DNA from: Rossellomorea pakistanensis
Lineage (GTDB): Bacteria > Bacillota > Bacilli > Bacillales > Bacillaceae_B
Reading direction: 5' to 3'
Assembly (NCBI RefSeq): GCF_016908495.1
Contig: NZ_JAFBDZ010000001.1
Coordinates: 682,001 to 746,000, forward strand
DNA length: 64,000 bases
Below the pieces are notes generated by a model. The model was not told where the DNA came from. It was given only the letters and a program-made list of their open reading frames with translations, and searched no databases. Each line of letters starts with the position of its first letter. The first letter of the stretch is position 1. The translations under genes and the position numbers were made by a program. Positions 53,906-62,452 of the stretch are shown here, in pieces.

Positions 53906-54208
53906 TTAAGGAGAACAATCTGGAGTACAATCACAATCTAAAGAATCGCAATCCATGCCTTTTTTTCCTTTAGCGGAGATACAATCGCAATCAGGAATGG
54001 AGTAGGCACAATCACCCCAACCCGCTCCATCACCATTATTTTTAGATTTTCTTTTCCTATAATGGTAAACAGTTAAAATAAAGAGCAATAATCCGCCAAA
54101 GATGATGACACCCGAGATCATATATTCAGTAGATGTTTCACCAACTATGAACCCTAGAACCCCTGCTATCAAAAATATCATCGTTAAGGTAAAGAACAAA
54201 AAGACCAT
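53906..54208 (-). CDS. Membrane protein with Asp-Cys-rich tail
   Basis: 100 residues. Two membrane spans (about 1-21 and 30-49), then a cytosolic or outside tail with seven Cys, each preceded by Asp (GDC, PDCDC, MDC, LDCDC, PDC). Such a DC-rich tail could bind several metal ions. It lies 15 bases after the CobW gene. I do not recognise the family; small Cys-rich Bacillus proteins of this type occur near cobW genes only as far as this window shows. Confidence 0.7.
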   Translation of the reverse strand: MVFLFFTLTMIFLIAGVLGFIVGETSTEYMISGVIIFGGLLLFILTVYHYRKRKSKNNGDGAGWGDCAYSIPDCDCISAKGKKGMDCDSLDCDCTPDCSP

Positions 54209-54223
54209 TACAATCCCCCGTAT

Positions 54224-55138
54224 TTATTTTTCTAAACCTTTGAGTCCTTCTAGAATTTCTTGTTTATGTAGATTTTCACCAATGATGACTAAATTAGCTG
54301 GCATCTTGATTTGTTCTGGCATGTAATATGGCATTCCATAGGAGTATTGAAACAAGTAAGGATACTTTTTCCCGACAACCGGCAGATACCCTTTTATTCT
54401 GTATATTGTAGAAGGTAGTTTCCTTAACCATTCTTCAAACTCCTCTAAATTAATTTTATTCTCAAATGTATGTACACATGCCGTTAAAGAAAGCTGTTTT
54501 CCGATGGATGCTTTCCTATGGTTAACGTCTCTTTCTTCTCTTACTAGTTGATGGATCTCCGTCATTGATACATCACAATAATTTGTTAATAATACCCTAC
54601 TTGCTTCATTGAGTTGCTGGAGTTCAAATACAATAGCTCCTAGCTCCATTTCTGGTAATAAATCAGCTTTATTCAAGATAATCAAATTTGCATGACGAAT
54701 TTGCTCTCTCATTAAATGTAGAATTTGCGGTGAAAATTGATCTCGGTTCTTCCATTGAAATGCATCTACTATCGTAATAATTCCTTTAAAGGAAAGATGT
54801 TGAGCGAATAACGGTGAAAGTACAGAATCGACAACTTCTACTGGATGAGCAGCTCCTGTAGTTTCAATCACTAACACATCGAAGTCTTCTTTTAGTAATA
54901 ACTCTTGTAATTGTGACTCTAATTTTTCCTGTATCGTACAACAAATACAACCATCTAGTAATTCTTTTAATGGTGTGTCATCATCCACTTCATTTGAGTC
55001 AATTGATGTTTTCCCGAGTTCATTCATAAGCACTGCTGGCTTTAACCCTTTTACTTTTAAAGATAATAGAAATTTCTTCAATAAAGTTGTCTTTCCACTT
55101 CCTAAAAAGCCAGATAAAAGATAGACTTCTTTTTTCAT
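54224..55138 (-). CDS. CobW/COG0523 GTPase metallochaperone
   Basis: 304 residues. Walker A GFLGSGKTT (residues 10-18), Walker B-like DVLVIETTG, metal-binding CxCC motif GCICCT (about 63-68) and NKAD guanine specificity. C-terminal CobW_C domain with the SIGKQLSLTACVHTFENK region. COG0523 proteins deliver zinc, cobalt or iron under scarcity. No Zur box was found upstream. First of a three-gene operon with the DC-rich membrane protein and DUF2085. Confidence 0.92.
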   Translation of the reverse strand: MKKEVYLLSGFLGSGKTTLLKKFLLSLKVKGLKPAVLMNELGKTSIDSNEVDDDTPLKELLDGCICCTIQEKLESQLQELLLKEDFDVLVIETTGAAHPVEVVDSVLSPLFAQHLSFKGIITIVDAFQWKNRDQFSPQILHLMREQIRHANLIILNKADLLPEMELGAIVFELQQLNEASRVLLTNYCDVSMTEIHQLVREERDVNHRKASIGKQLSLTACVHTFENKINLEEFEEWLRKLPSTIYRIKGYLPVVGKKYPYLFQYSYGMPYYMPEQIKMPANLVIIGENLHKQEILEGLKGLEK

Positions 55139-55301
55139 TCTTCCCTTCCTTTCCTACTCTCTATTTGCTCATTTTATTCGAATCATCATCACAATACAAC
55201 AATTTAAAAATATCGAATCTCTTATTATAGGAAGAAAAAGTAGCATACAATGATCATAACAAGAAATGGCTTAAAGTACTTATTGGTTTAGGAGGACCAT
55301 T

Positions 55302-56015
55302 ATGTATTATGAGAGAGTTGTTCCGGCACATCTAAAAATATTTTTAAATAACCCTTCAAAGGAGTCTTTTAAACAATTGTGGCAAAGCAATACCGGTGAA
55401 ACCGATTACCTTGATTTTAAAATGATGTGGATTGAATGGACAAAAATGGCTAAGCATATACTCGCGATTGCTAACTCAGGCGGTGGATGTATTATCATAG
55501 GAGTAAGACAAAATGACTTGGGGTCCATTGACTGGGTCGGATTAAAAGAGGAAAGCTTTTTAGATAAAGCTGATGTTGATAATAAATTACACCATCTACT
55601 ACCAAAATATTTAAAGTACCGCACCGAAGATTTCATATTCTCCAAGGATGAACACGCGGATTTAAGATTTAAAAGGTTCCAAGTATTAATTATTGAGTAT
55701 GATCCCAAATACGTTCCTTATACATCCATCGTTAACCGCGGAGAATTACGTTACGGATCTATTTATATTAGGCAAGGTACGAAAACGATGGAGGCCTCTA
55801 ATGATAAGCTTGTCGAAATAATCCTACGGAAAGTTCAATCAGGTGGGTCAGATAGTGATGAAATCTCCCTGCAAGATCATTTCCGACAATTAAAAGGACT
55901 TTTCCTAGAATTTCAATCTCTAGAAAAAAGTCCTTACAAAGACTACATTGGTGAATTAATCAACAGAAAAAAAACAAGAATTGAAGGATATTTAAATCTT
56001 GATAGTAAAGAATGA
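55302..56015 (+). CDS. AlbA_2 (Schlafen-type) domain protein
   Basis: 237 residues; ATG 55302 after AGGAGG. The AlbA_2 domain covers residues about 25-170: GETDYLDFKMMWIEW, then the signature AIANSGGGCIIIGV and GSIYIRQGTKTMEAS. The C-terminal 60 residues are charged and helical (FRQLKGLFLEFQSLEKS). AlbA_2/Slfn domains bind nucleic acid or ATP and are found in regulators and defence proteins. No partner gene in the same operon. Specific role unknown. Confidence 0.85.
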   Translation: MYYERVVPAHLKIFLNNPSKESFKQLWQSNTGETDYLDFKMMWIEWTKMAKHILAIANSGGGCIIIGVRQNDLGSIDWVGLKEESFLDKADVDNKLHHLLPKYLKYRTEDFIFSKDEHADLRFKRFQVLIIEYDPKYVPYTSIVNRGELRYGSIYIRQGTKTMEASNDKLVEIILRKVQSGGSDSDEISLQDHFRQLKGLFLEFQSLEKSPYKDYIGELINRKKTRIEGYLNLDSKE

Positions 56016-56068
56016 AATTTTATACCTACTAGTTCATTGTAAACACCTATTTAGAATATTCTTGGGGT

Positions 56069-56998
56069 TTAATAAAAGAATTGTTTAATGGCATCTACAT
56101 TTTGATTTTTATCAATTTGAAGCACTAATCCTGCATTGTTTGTTAGTACATCCTTATAGCTATTACGTACTGGAATCCTTAAGGTTTCAACAGATTGTAT
56201 CGGATTGACGATGGTTGAGGCACCATAGGGAATGAGTTCATGGATTTGCATGTCTGTCTCAACAACATTCGTTCCTTTTTTAATTAAATTTATAACCGTT
56301 TTCAAACCATCACCTGACTTTATATTCCCTAGTACTTCTTCTTGAATTTTTTTCATTACTTCCTGTTGGCGATCTACACGTCCAAAGTCGTTAGTTTCAT
56401 CTCCACGAAAACGGACATACTGCAATAAGTCTTCACCATGAAGTCTCTGTTGTCCCGGTTGTTTATCCCAATCCCAATAATTAATCATCTTCTCTGTCAA
56501 CGAAACCTCTATCCCACCTGGAATCATCGAATCAACTAGCTCAACAAACCCCTCAAAATCTATATTGACAACGTGATCAATGGTAATATTAAAATTTTCC
56601 TTTATTGTTGTTTTTAAAAGTTCTTCCCCGCCCCAAGAATAGGAATGATTAATTTTACTTTTACCATACCCTGGGATGTACACGTATGTATCTCTCATGA
56701 TTGAAAGTATTTTTAGAGATTGTTGTGGGGGGTGATATTGTGCAACCATGAGGGTATCAGAACGAGCCGCATCGTTTTGACGGTGATCAGAGCCAATGAT
56801 TAATACTTTTATAGGCTCTTGCTCAGGGGCAAGCGATAATGGAAACGGGCTTTTTAGATCTTTATCTGTTTCAAAAGACTCCTTTGAATCTTTTTCAGGT
56901 ATCTTTTCCTGTGATGAACTGTCACCCCATAATGGTGAGCAACTTTGAAGAATCCATATCGCAGCTGCCATCTGAATAAGTAATCTTATTCGCTTCAA
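56069..56998 (-). CDS. LytR-CpsA-Psr (LCP) family ligase, probable lipoprotein
   Basis: 309 residues from TTG 56998, with GAGGTG 7 nt upstream. LCP enzymes attach wall teichoic acid or other polymers to peptidoglycan from undecaprenyl carriers. Motifs: VLIIGSDHRQNDAARSDTLMV, SIMRDTYVYIPGYGKSKINHSYS, and QQRLHGEDLLQYVRFRGDETNDFGRVDRQQEV with the catalytic Arg residues. Instead of the usual N-terminal transmembrane anchor it has a short basic-hydrophobic signal ending LQSC, so it may be a lipoprotein. Confidence 0.9.
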   Translation of the reverse strand: MKRIRLLIQMAAAIWILQSCSPLWGDSSSQEKIPEKDSKESFETDKDLKSPFPLSLAPEQEPIKVLIIGSDHRQNDAARSDTLMVAQYHPPQQSLKILSIMRDTYVYIPGYGKSKINHSYSWGGEELLKTTIKENFNITIDHVVNIDFEGFVELVDSMIPGGIEVSLTEKMINYWDWDKQPGQQRLHGEDLLQYVRFRGDETNDFGRVDRQQEVMKKIQEEVLGNIKSGDGLKTVINLIKKGTNVVETDMQIHELIPYGASTIVNPIQSVETLRIPVRNSYKDVLTNNAGLVLQIDKNQNVDAIKQFFY

Positions 56999-57105
56999 GC
57001 TAATACACCTCATTCTTCTTATCATTAGTAATCATTTTCGGTCAATTACCGATTATCTATACTAGAAAGAATAAGTATTGGTAGATGCCCCATATTGACA
57101 AAATA

Positions 57106-57155
57106 AATAAGCCTAATGGGGAAGCATCTTGGTGCTTGATCTCATTAGGCTTATT
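57106..57155. terminator. Bidirectional terminator between LCP gene and ctpA
   Basis: AATAAGCCTAATG / CATTAGGCTTATT, with a nested GAAGCATC...GCTTGATC hairpin, between the two genes. Confidence 0.75.
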
Positions 57156-57168
57156 AAAAGTATATTGG

Positions 57169-58668
57169 TTATTCTTTTTTTCCTTTGATTTTTTCTTGAA
57201 GACGTTCTACTGCTTTTTTCACTTGGGGATCATCCTCAACCATTTTCTTTCTGAGGAGATCCATTAACTTCAATGTGCTTTCACCCTTCAGAACTCCTGT
57301 AACTTCAAGCTTTTCTTTATCTTGAAATTCTTTGACTGCTTTTACAGTGTTTTCGTCGTAGAATCCATCAACATCTCCTGGATTAAATCCTAAAGCCTTC
57401 AGCATTTCCTCTGCCGCTTTTACCTGCTCTGATACGGCAGATTTCTTTAAATCCTTTTCTGGATTTAAGAATGGTAATTTAGCGTAAGCAGGTAATTCTA
57501 CTTTAACATCGGGTTTAATTCCTTTTTCATGAATCCAATTACCATTAGGTGTCAACCATTTTGCTGACGTCAGCTTCATATTGGATCCATCAGAGAAGTT
57601 TTCAGCTGTTTGAACTGTACCCTTTCCAAAGGATTTCGTTCCAACTAAAGGAATTTCTGTTGTTTCACTTACAGCAGCTGCCAATATTTCAGAAGCACTT
57701 GCACTTCCATTATCAATAAGAACTGCAACGGGAACTTCTACTTTTTTCCCTTCTTCCGCCATAACCTTTTCAACTGATCCTTTGTTATCATCGATTTGAA
57801 GAATAGGTTCCCCTGCAGGAACAAAAAGGTTTGAAATCTTGATGGCTTGATCTAATAATCCACCTGGATTTTGTCTTAAATCAAGAACTAGGCCCTTCAT
57901 CCCTTCTTTTTTCATTTGTTCAATCGCTTTGACAAGTTCATCATAGGTATCATCTGAAAAACTCGTAATTTGAATTTTGGCGATTCCATTTTCCTGCATT
58001 TCTGGGTACACCGTTTCTAACGGAATTTCATCACGAGTAATCTTAACTTGTGTTGTATCCTCACTACCAGGTCGTTGGATTGTAAGAGTGACTTCTGTCC
58101 CTTTTTCACCTCGAATGAGCAGTACTGCATCAGTGACGCTCATTCCTTGAATATTCTTTCCGTCAACTTCGATTATTTTATCATTCGGTTTCAATCCTGC
58201 AGCTTCTGCCGGAGAACCTTTGATTGGGGATACAACCACGATAGTGCCATCCCGCTCTTGAATCTCAGCACCAATTCCTTCAAAGGAAGAACTAATACTT
58301 TGATTAAATTTCTTAGCCTCTTCTTTGTTCATGTAGTCTGAGTAGGGGTCTTCAAGCGAATCAAGCATTCCGTTAATAGCCCCATTTACAAGCTTTTCTT
58401 TATCAAGTTCCTTATAATACTCTTTATTTAAGGAATCATAGGCTTCATAAAGCTTATCAAATTCACTTCTTTCCGTGACACCGACATTTACAGCTTTTTC
58501 ATCACCGAATGCTAAAGCAAAAGTAGTAATCCCGGCAGTTGCAAAAACGAGAACGAATATGAGCATGACGAATTGAAACTTTTTCATTTTAATAAAACCA
58601 GAAGGGGGCTGATCGTGTTTCTGGTTACTTTGTTGGTTATCTTCTTCCAAATCTTTCACCACTTTCAT
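57169..58668 (-). CDS. ctpA: C-terminal processing peptidase with PDZ and peptidoglycan-binding domains
   Basis: 499 residues. One N-terminal membrane anchor (about 30-54), PDZ domain (about 125-205), S41 protease core with catalytic Ser in GSASASEI (322-327) and Lys349 in SFGKGTVQ, and a C-terminal peptidoglycan-binding domain (AAEEMLKALGFNPGDVDGFYDENTV). Acts on the outer membrane face. The neighbouring yodJ-deoD-yodL order matches the B. subtilis ctpA locus, hence CtpA rather than the sporulation CtpB. The SD AGGAG is 20 nt from ATG with a hairpin between (58672-58691). Confidence 0.93.
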   Translation of the reverse strand: MKVVKDLEEDNQQSNQKHDQPPSGFIKMKKFQFVMLIFVLVFATAGITTFALAFGDEKAVNVGVTERSEFDKLYEAYDSLNKEYYKELDKEKLVNGAINGMLDSLEDPYSDYMNKEEAKKFNQSISSSFEGIGAEIQERDGTIVVVSPIKGSPAEAAGLKPNDKIIEVDGKNIQGMSVTDAVLLIRGEKGTEVTLTIQRPGSEDTTQVKITRDEIPLETVYPEMQENGIAKIQITSFSDDTYDELVKAIEQMKKEGMKGLVLDLRQNPGGLLDQAIKISNLFVPAGEPILQIDDNKGSVEKVMAEEGKKVEVPVAVLIDNGSASASEILAAAVSETTEIPLVGTKSFGKGTVQTAENFSDGSNMKLTSAKWLTPNGNWIHEKGIKPDVKVELPAYAKLPFLNPEKDLKKSAVSEQVKAAEEMLKALGFNPGDVDGFYDENTVKAVKEFQDKEKLEVTGVLKGESTLKLMDLLRKKMVEDDPQVKKAVERLQEKIKGKKE

Positions 58669-58671
58669 TGC

Positions 58672-58691
58672 GAGTACTTGTTCAAGTACTC
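58672..58691. promoter_or_regulatory. Inverted repeat between SD and start of ctpA
   Basis: GAGTACTTG-TT-CAAGTACTC, perfect 9-bp arms. The SD GAGG is at its upstream edge and the ATG just past its other edge, so folding would either bring them together or mask the SD. It may instead be a DNA operator. Confidence 0.6.
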
Positions 58692-58894
58692 CTCTTTATT
58701 AGATGCAGGTTCCATTCTATGTATCTTTTTCAACTTCTTTATTTTATCAGCTTTTTAAGTTTAGTAAAAGAAAAATCCCTAATCCTCTTTATCATGCGTA
58801 ATTCCCGAAGAAACAATTTATCATAAATTAATTTTCTAACTCTTTAATATTTTGTTTGTCGAAAAAATAAAAAACCAACCAAAACTGGTTAGTT

Positions 58895-59737
58895 TTATAT
58901 TTTTTTCACATTTTGAAAATATTCCTCTAAAGTCCAATCATTTTCAAAGATGACTTTAGCTGCATCTTTACCAACATACCGGAAGTGCCATGGTTCATAT
59001 TGATAATGTGTAATATCTTCTTTCCCTTGTGGATAACGAAGAATATATCCGAATAAATGAGCATTCTCTTTTAACCATATTCCTTCTTTTGTTTTTCCAA
59101 ATGCTTCATCTATTTTAAAGTCATTACTCTGACTTGATATATCCATTGCCAGTCCTGATTGATGCTCACTTTGACCGGGTGGTGCGACTGCTAATACGGC
59201 TTTTTCTTTTCCGAATTGAGCAATTTCTCTCTCTAACAACATTTTTTGATAATCATATGAGCGATATCCTGATACAGCCGTTAAATAAATATTTTGTTTT
59301 TTTGCTTCATTAAACATATTTTCAAGAGCCTTAGCCGCCTCATTACGTAGGTGTGCTTTCTCAAGATCTTTTTCTCCAAAAACGAAAGGTACATTTGGAC
59401 GTACTAGATCATTGGGTTTATATTCCCCTAGTGCAAATTCCTTATTAACGAGCGCCAAAACATTTTGAGGGTTTTGAATCATTTTCTTACCATCGACCAC
59501 TTGAACGTCATTAAAATATTGCTCCTGGAGCTGAAGTTCAGGCGGTACGGTTTCCTCAGGTTCTTTCGTTATTGGTTTTTCCTTTTCTTCAACTTGTTCT
59601 TTAGATTCTTGCTTTGGTTTTACAGGCTCTTCTGCTTGCTCTTTTTCTCCCATTAAATTATCCGTCCATTCTTCCACTTGTTGACAGCCTGAAAGAAGAA
59701 GTAGAGTTGTTGCAGAAAGAATCATAGCCTTTTTCAT
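58895..59737 (-). CDS. yodJ: D-Ala-D-Ala carboxypeptidase, M15B lipoprotein
   Basis: 280 residues. Lipoprotein signal MKKAMILSATTLLLLSGC with lipobox LLSGC; a Glu/Lys/Pro-rich linker (about 35-75) spans to the VanY-type catalytic domain. Motifs SGYRSYDYQ, SEHQSGLAMDI (Zn His/Asp) and EPWHFRYVG (Zn His, catalytic Glu) are all intact. Trims the terminal D-Ala from peptidoglycan stem peptides. Followed on the minus strand by a small hairpin at about 58871-58894. Matches B. subtilis YodJ by position next to ctpA and deoD. Confidence 0.92.
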   Translation of the reverse strand: MKKAMILSATTLLLLSGCQQVEEWTDNLMGEKEQAEEPVKPKQESKEQVEEKEKPITKEPEETVPPELQLQEQYFNDVQVVDGKKMIQNPQNVLALVNKEFALGEYKPNDLVRPNVPFVFGEKDLEKAHLRNEAAKALENMFNEAKKQNIYLTAVSGYRSYDYQKMLLEREIAQFGKEKAVLAVAPPGQSEHQSGLAMDISSQSNDFKIDEAFGKTKEGIWLKENAHLFGYILRYPQGKEDITHYQYEPWHFRYVGKDAAKVIFENDWTLEEYFQNVKKI

Positions 59738-59848
59738 AATGTCACCTTTTTTCTCTATTTTGTTCCATCCTTAATCATAACACGTTAATCAAATGATGTA
59801 AGCAGGATAAACTTCACAAATTTTATTCCTATAATAAAAAGGCTCTGA

Positions 59849-59883
59849 CAAAAAAAGATGGCCGATCCACAGGGAACCAGCCT
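59849..59883 (-). terminator. Terminator after deoD
   Basis: Minus strand GGCTGGTTCC / GGATCGGCC hairpin with G-U pairs, followed by a run of T, just after the deoD stop codon. Confidence 0.7.
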
Positions 59884-59895
59884 CTTGTTCATGAC

Positions 59896-60600
59896 CTATT
59901 CTTTAATTGCTGCTTCTAAAGCAACTTCTATCATCTCATTAAATGTAGTCTGTCTTTCTTCCGAAGTTGTTTCTTCGCCTGTTAAGATATGATCAGAAAC
60001 AGTTAAAACAGATAATGCTTTTCTGCCATATTTAGCGGCAAGTGTATACAACGCGCTTGTCTCCATTTCAATGGCAAGAACACCATATTGAGCCCATTTT
60101 TCATGTTCGGCGTTATCATTATAAAACATATCTGCGGTAAAGACGTTTCCGACTTTTAAGTTAAGCCCTTTTGCTTCACCAGCATCATATGCTTTCTTTA
60201 ATAAACTAAAGTCTGCTGTTGGTGAATAATCAACACCATTAAACGTTAAACGGTTCATTTGAGAATCTGTAGATGCTGTCATCGCTAAAATAACATCCCT
60301 TACTTTTACATCCTTTTGTATAGCACCACAAGTTCCTACACGAATCAAATTTTGCACATTATAACTCTGCATTAACTCATTGATATAGATGGAGATAGAA
60401 GGCACTCCCATACCTGTTCCCTGAACAGAAATTCTTTTTCCTTTATAAGTACCTGTATAACCAAACATATTACGAACTTCATTGTAGCAAACAGGATTCT
60501 CTAAAAATGTTTCTGCAATATATTTTGCTCTTAAAGGATCACCTGGTAATAATACCGTTTCAGCAATTTCATTTTCTTTCGCACCAATATGTATACTCAT
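59896..60600 (-). CDS. deoD: Purine nucleoside phosphorylase
   Basis: Phosphorolysis of purine (deoxy)nucleosides to base and sugar-1-phosphate; hexameric type-1 enzyme. 234 residues from ATG 60600 (TAGGAGG 7 nt upstream). N-terminal [26 protein letters not shown] (phosphate/base site), [23 protein letters not shown] and [12 protein letters not shown] (catalytic Asp). Monocistronic, in the ctpA-yodJ-deoD-yodL block. Confidence 0.97.
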   Translation of the reverse strand: MSIHIGAKENEIAETVLLPGDPLRAKYIAETFLENPVCYNEVRNMFGYTGTYKGKRISVQGTGMGVPSISIYINELMQSYNVQNLIRVGTCGAIQKDVKVRDVILAMTASTDSQMNRLTFNGVDYSPTADFSLLKKAYDAGEAKGLNLKVGNVFTADMFYNDNAEHEKWAQYGVLAIEMETSALYTLAAKYGRKALSVLTVSDHILTGEETTSEERQTTFNEMIEVALEAAIKE

Positions 60601-60803
60601 AGTTTTTCCTCCTAAGTATGTCAAATTTCAAGTGGATAAGGTCATCATCCTGCATGAATCATTGTAATCTTTTTTACATTGCAATGCAATGAAGCAGGGG
60701 CATGAATCTCTAAAGGATGGTCACAATATAAAATGAGGGTTATTAAAGTATTTCTAACTCTTAATTTCGTGTATTTTTACTTGAATCAGGAGGAGTTCAA
60801 AAA

Positions 60804-60926
60804 ATGGGTAAAAATAATAATAGTAAAAAATTACAACAAGCTGTTCAACATGCTAATGAAACAAATCCTTCATCACGTTCAGGAACAAAACCAAGCTCAT
60901 CAAAAAGTGATCGGGAAAAATTATAA
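60804..60926 (+). CDS. Small basic protein, 40 residues (possible spore protein)
   Basis: ATG 60804, with AGGAGGAG 8 nt upstream. The product begins MGKNNNSKKLQQAVQHANET and continues with SSRSGTKPSSSKSDREK; basic, Ser/Asn/Lys-rich, no hydrophobic core. The composition and size are those of small acid-soluble or spore core proteins of Bacillus, but no known Ssp sequence is matched. Followed 20 bases later by a second small gene, so a two-gene unit. Confidence 0.7.
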   Translation: MGKNNNSKKLQQAVQHANETNPSSRSGTKPSSSKSDREKL

Positions 60927-60946
60927 AAAAGTAAGGAGGATCTTGT

Positions 60947-61090
60947 ATGGGTAAAAAGCATCGAAGCCGAATCAATGCACCTAAGAAAAATAATCATATT
61001 CCAGCTGAAGGAATCATTGCTGAAAAAGAAGCACATGGCAAAGAACAATCTGCTGTAAAACGTAAAAACAGCCCTGGAAGTAACTTGTAA
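60947..61090 (+). CDS. Small basic protein, 47 residues (possible spore protein)
   Basis: ATG 60947 with AAGGAGGATC upstream. It begins MGKKHRSRINAPKKNN, has IPAEGIIAEKEAHGKEQ in the middle and ends KRKNSPGSNL. The MGK(K/N) start is shared with the preceding gene, and the pair is tightly linked. Basic, probably unstructured. SASP-like by composition only. Ends directly before a repeat element that could terminate the transcript. Confidence 0.7.
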   Translation: MGKKHRSRINAPKKNNHIPAEGIIAEKEAHGKEQSAVKRKNSPGSNL

Positions 61091-61092
61091 CT

Positions 61093-61185
61093 AGAAAAGC
61101 GGAGGCGCCTTGAACAGGCCTGACAATCATAAGCCAAGCCTCGGAGGAAGGGGACTTTTTCCCCTTATCTGAGGCTTGACTTATG
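61093..61185. repeat. Repeat element with AGCGGAGGCGCC end and long hairpin
   Basis: Starts CTAGAAAAGCGGAGGCGCCTTG, a sequence I recall as a common Bacillus intergenic repeat, followed by CATAAGcCAAGCCTC ... GAGGCTTGaCTTATG (61128-61185), with an inner AAGGGG/CCCCTT stem. No coding potential. Probably also the terminator between the convergent small genes and yodL. Confidence 0.75.
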
Positions 61186-61209
61186 ACTAAAGACTAACTA
61201 CTAATACAG

Positions 61210-61530
61210 CTATCTAATAAGAACTCGATTAACCCTTTGCCATCCCCCTGAGATTAGCTTGTAATAAAAATGTCCCCTCCTGCCCTCATCAATAAAGACA
61301 ATATCTCCAGTCGAGATGTATCGTGCCTGATAATTATCAGGCATTAGGTCTGGAACGTTAAATCTCCGGAAAACCTCATTCAGGACAGCTGAATGTGTAT
61401 TTCCTTCCTGTGTTGTCCGATACACTTGTTTATAACCTTTACTTTGTCCGTAATGAGGCGTTTGAAATATGGTAATATCATATTTTTTCACAAATGCTCT
61501 AGGACGAATGATTCTCTCAAGCAATGGCAT
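61210..61530 (-). CDS. yodL: YodL-domain protein
   Basis: 106 residues; ATG 61530 with GGAGGGG upstream. Sequence features of YodL: DITIFQTPHYGQSKGYKQVYR, VFRRFNVPDLMPDNYQARY, STGDIVFID and the C-terminal GGWQRVNRVLIR. B. subtilis YodL acts in sporulating cells and interferes with MreB/Mbl when overproduced. The neighbourhood (deoD on one side, yozD further on) matches the B. subtilis locus. Confidence 0.9.
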   Translation of the reverse strand: MPLLERIIRPRAFVKKYDITIFQTPHYGQSKGYKQVYRTTQEGNTHSAVLNEVFRRFNVPDLMPDNYQARYISTGDIVFIDEGRRGHFYYKLISGGWQRVNRVLIR

Positions 61531-61628
61531 AAGTACCCCTCCAAATAAGTAGTACTTATATTATTAAATAATCGCTTTGTCGAATCCTTCATCAAAAAAA
61601 GACTGCTTTTGTCGAAGAAACAAATTAT

Positions 61629-62399
61629 TTATGAAAATCGTTGGATTGAGGCTCGGATTTTCTCTGCCAATTGCGGAATATCCGAATTTGAAACTGACAG
61701 CCTCACATATGATTCATCCATTTCCAGTGCTTCTGAGAGCAACCCTTTTAGCCCTTTAGCTTTTCGATCAACCTGTAATAATAGTTCTGCTTGGTTTTGA
61801 TCTTGTGAGAGAAAAATCACCTCTACTTCATCTAGTTTTGATCTAAACTCACCATTAATCGGGATAAATTCAAATTCCTGAATAAATGGATAATGAGTAC
61901 GAAATCTTCTAGGTGCCTGCTCACACTCTACTTTTCTAATTTTAAACCCTAACTGTTGAATCGAACTTAAGACAGTTTCTGTTAGCTTATTGGGAAGGAT
62001 TTCAATATAATCCTTATCTTTAGGATCTACTGCATTCTTTATATCAAGTCCGGTTGCGACCCATACCCTCGTATTCCCATATGTGACTGGTGTATCAAAT
62101 GGCATCTGAAATGAAAAAGGCAATTCTTTCTGTTCATTCGAAGAAATGGTAAAAGGTTCCGATATTCTTACCTTCTCTATTGGAGCATAATCCGTATATT
62201 TTTTATCATCAGATTCACGAATATAGGTCGTATATAAAGTTAAATAGATTGAATCGATATGCTGCTCAGAATTTCCGCCTTTTATGATGACAACACCGTT
62301 GACTTCTTCTCCTCCAAAATAATTAGACTTTTCTAATTTAGTATCTACTGTAGCAGCACCAATTCCAATACTTGCAAATACCTTGTTAAAGAATGACAT
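61629..62399 (-). CDS. spo0M: Sporulation-control protein Spo0M
   Basis: 256 residues from ATG 62399 (AAGGAGG upstream; an in-frame codon 57 bases earlier overlaps the kinase gene). Arrestin-like beta sandwich: FFNKVFASIGIGAATVDTKLEKSNYFGGEEVNG at the N-terminus, PVTYGNTRVWVATGLDIKNAVDPKDKDYIE in the middle and DRKAKGLKGLLSEALEMDES near the end, all recognisable as Spo0M. In B. subtilis it affects sporulation onset and cytoskeleton-linked division. Same direction as the kinase and His-rich genes. Confidence 0.95.
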   Translation of the reverse strand: MSFFNKVFASIGIGAATVDTKLEKSNYFGGEEVNGVVIIKGGNSEQHIDSIYLTLYTTYIRESDDKKYTDYAPIEKVRISEPFTISSNEQKELPFSFQMPFDTPVTYGNTRVWVATGLDIKNAVDPKDKDYIEILPNKLTETVLSSIQQLGFKIRKVECEQAPRRFRTHYPFIQEFEFIPINGEFRSKLDEVEVIFLSQDQNQAELLLQVDRKAKGLKGLLSEALEMDESYVRLSVSNSDIPQLAEKIRASIQRFS

Positions 62400-62452
62400 G
62401 GCTATTTCCTCCTTGGGTGAACTTATTAATTTTTCAGGATAAATATAGGAAT

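Noticed and set aside
54224..55300. Zur box upstream of the CobW gene
   Set aside because: ATTCGAATCATCATCAC resembles it only loosely and lacks the TCGTAAT-N-ATTACGA dyad.
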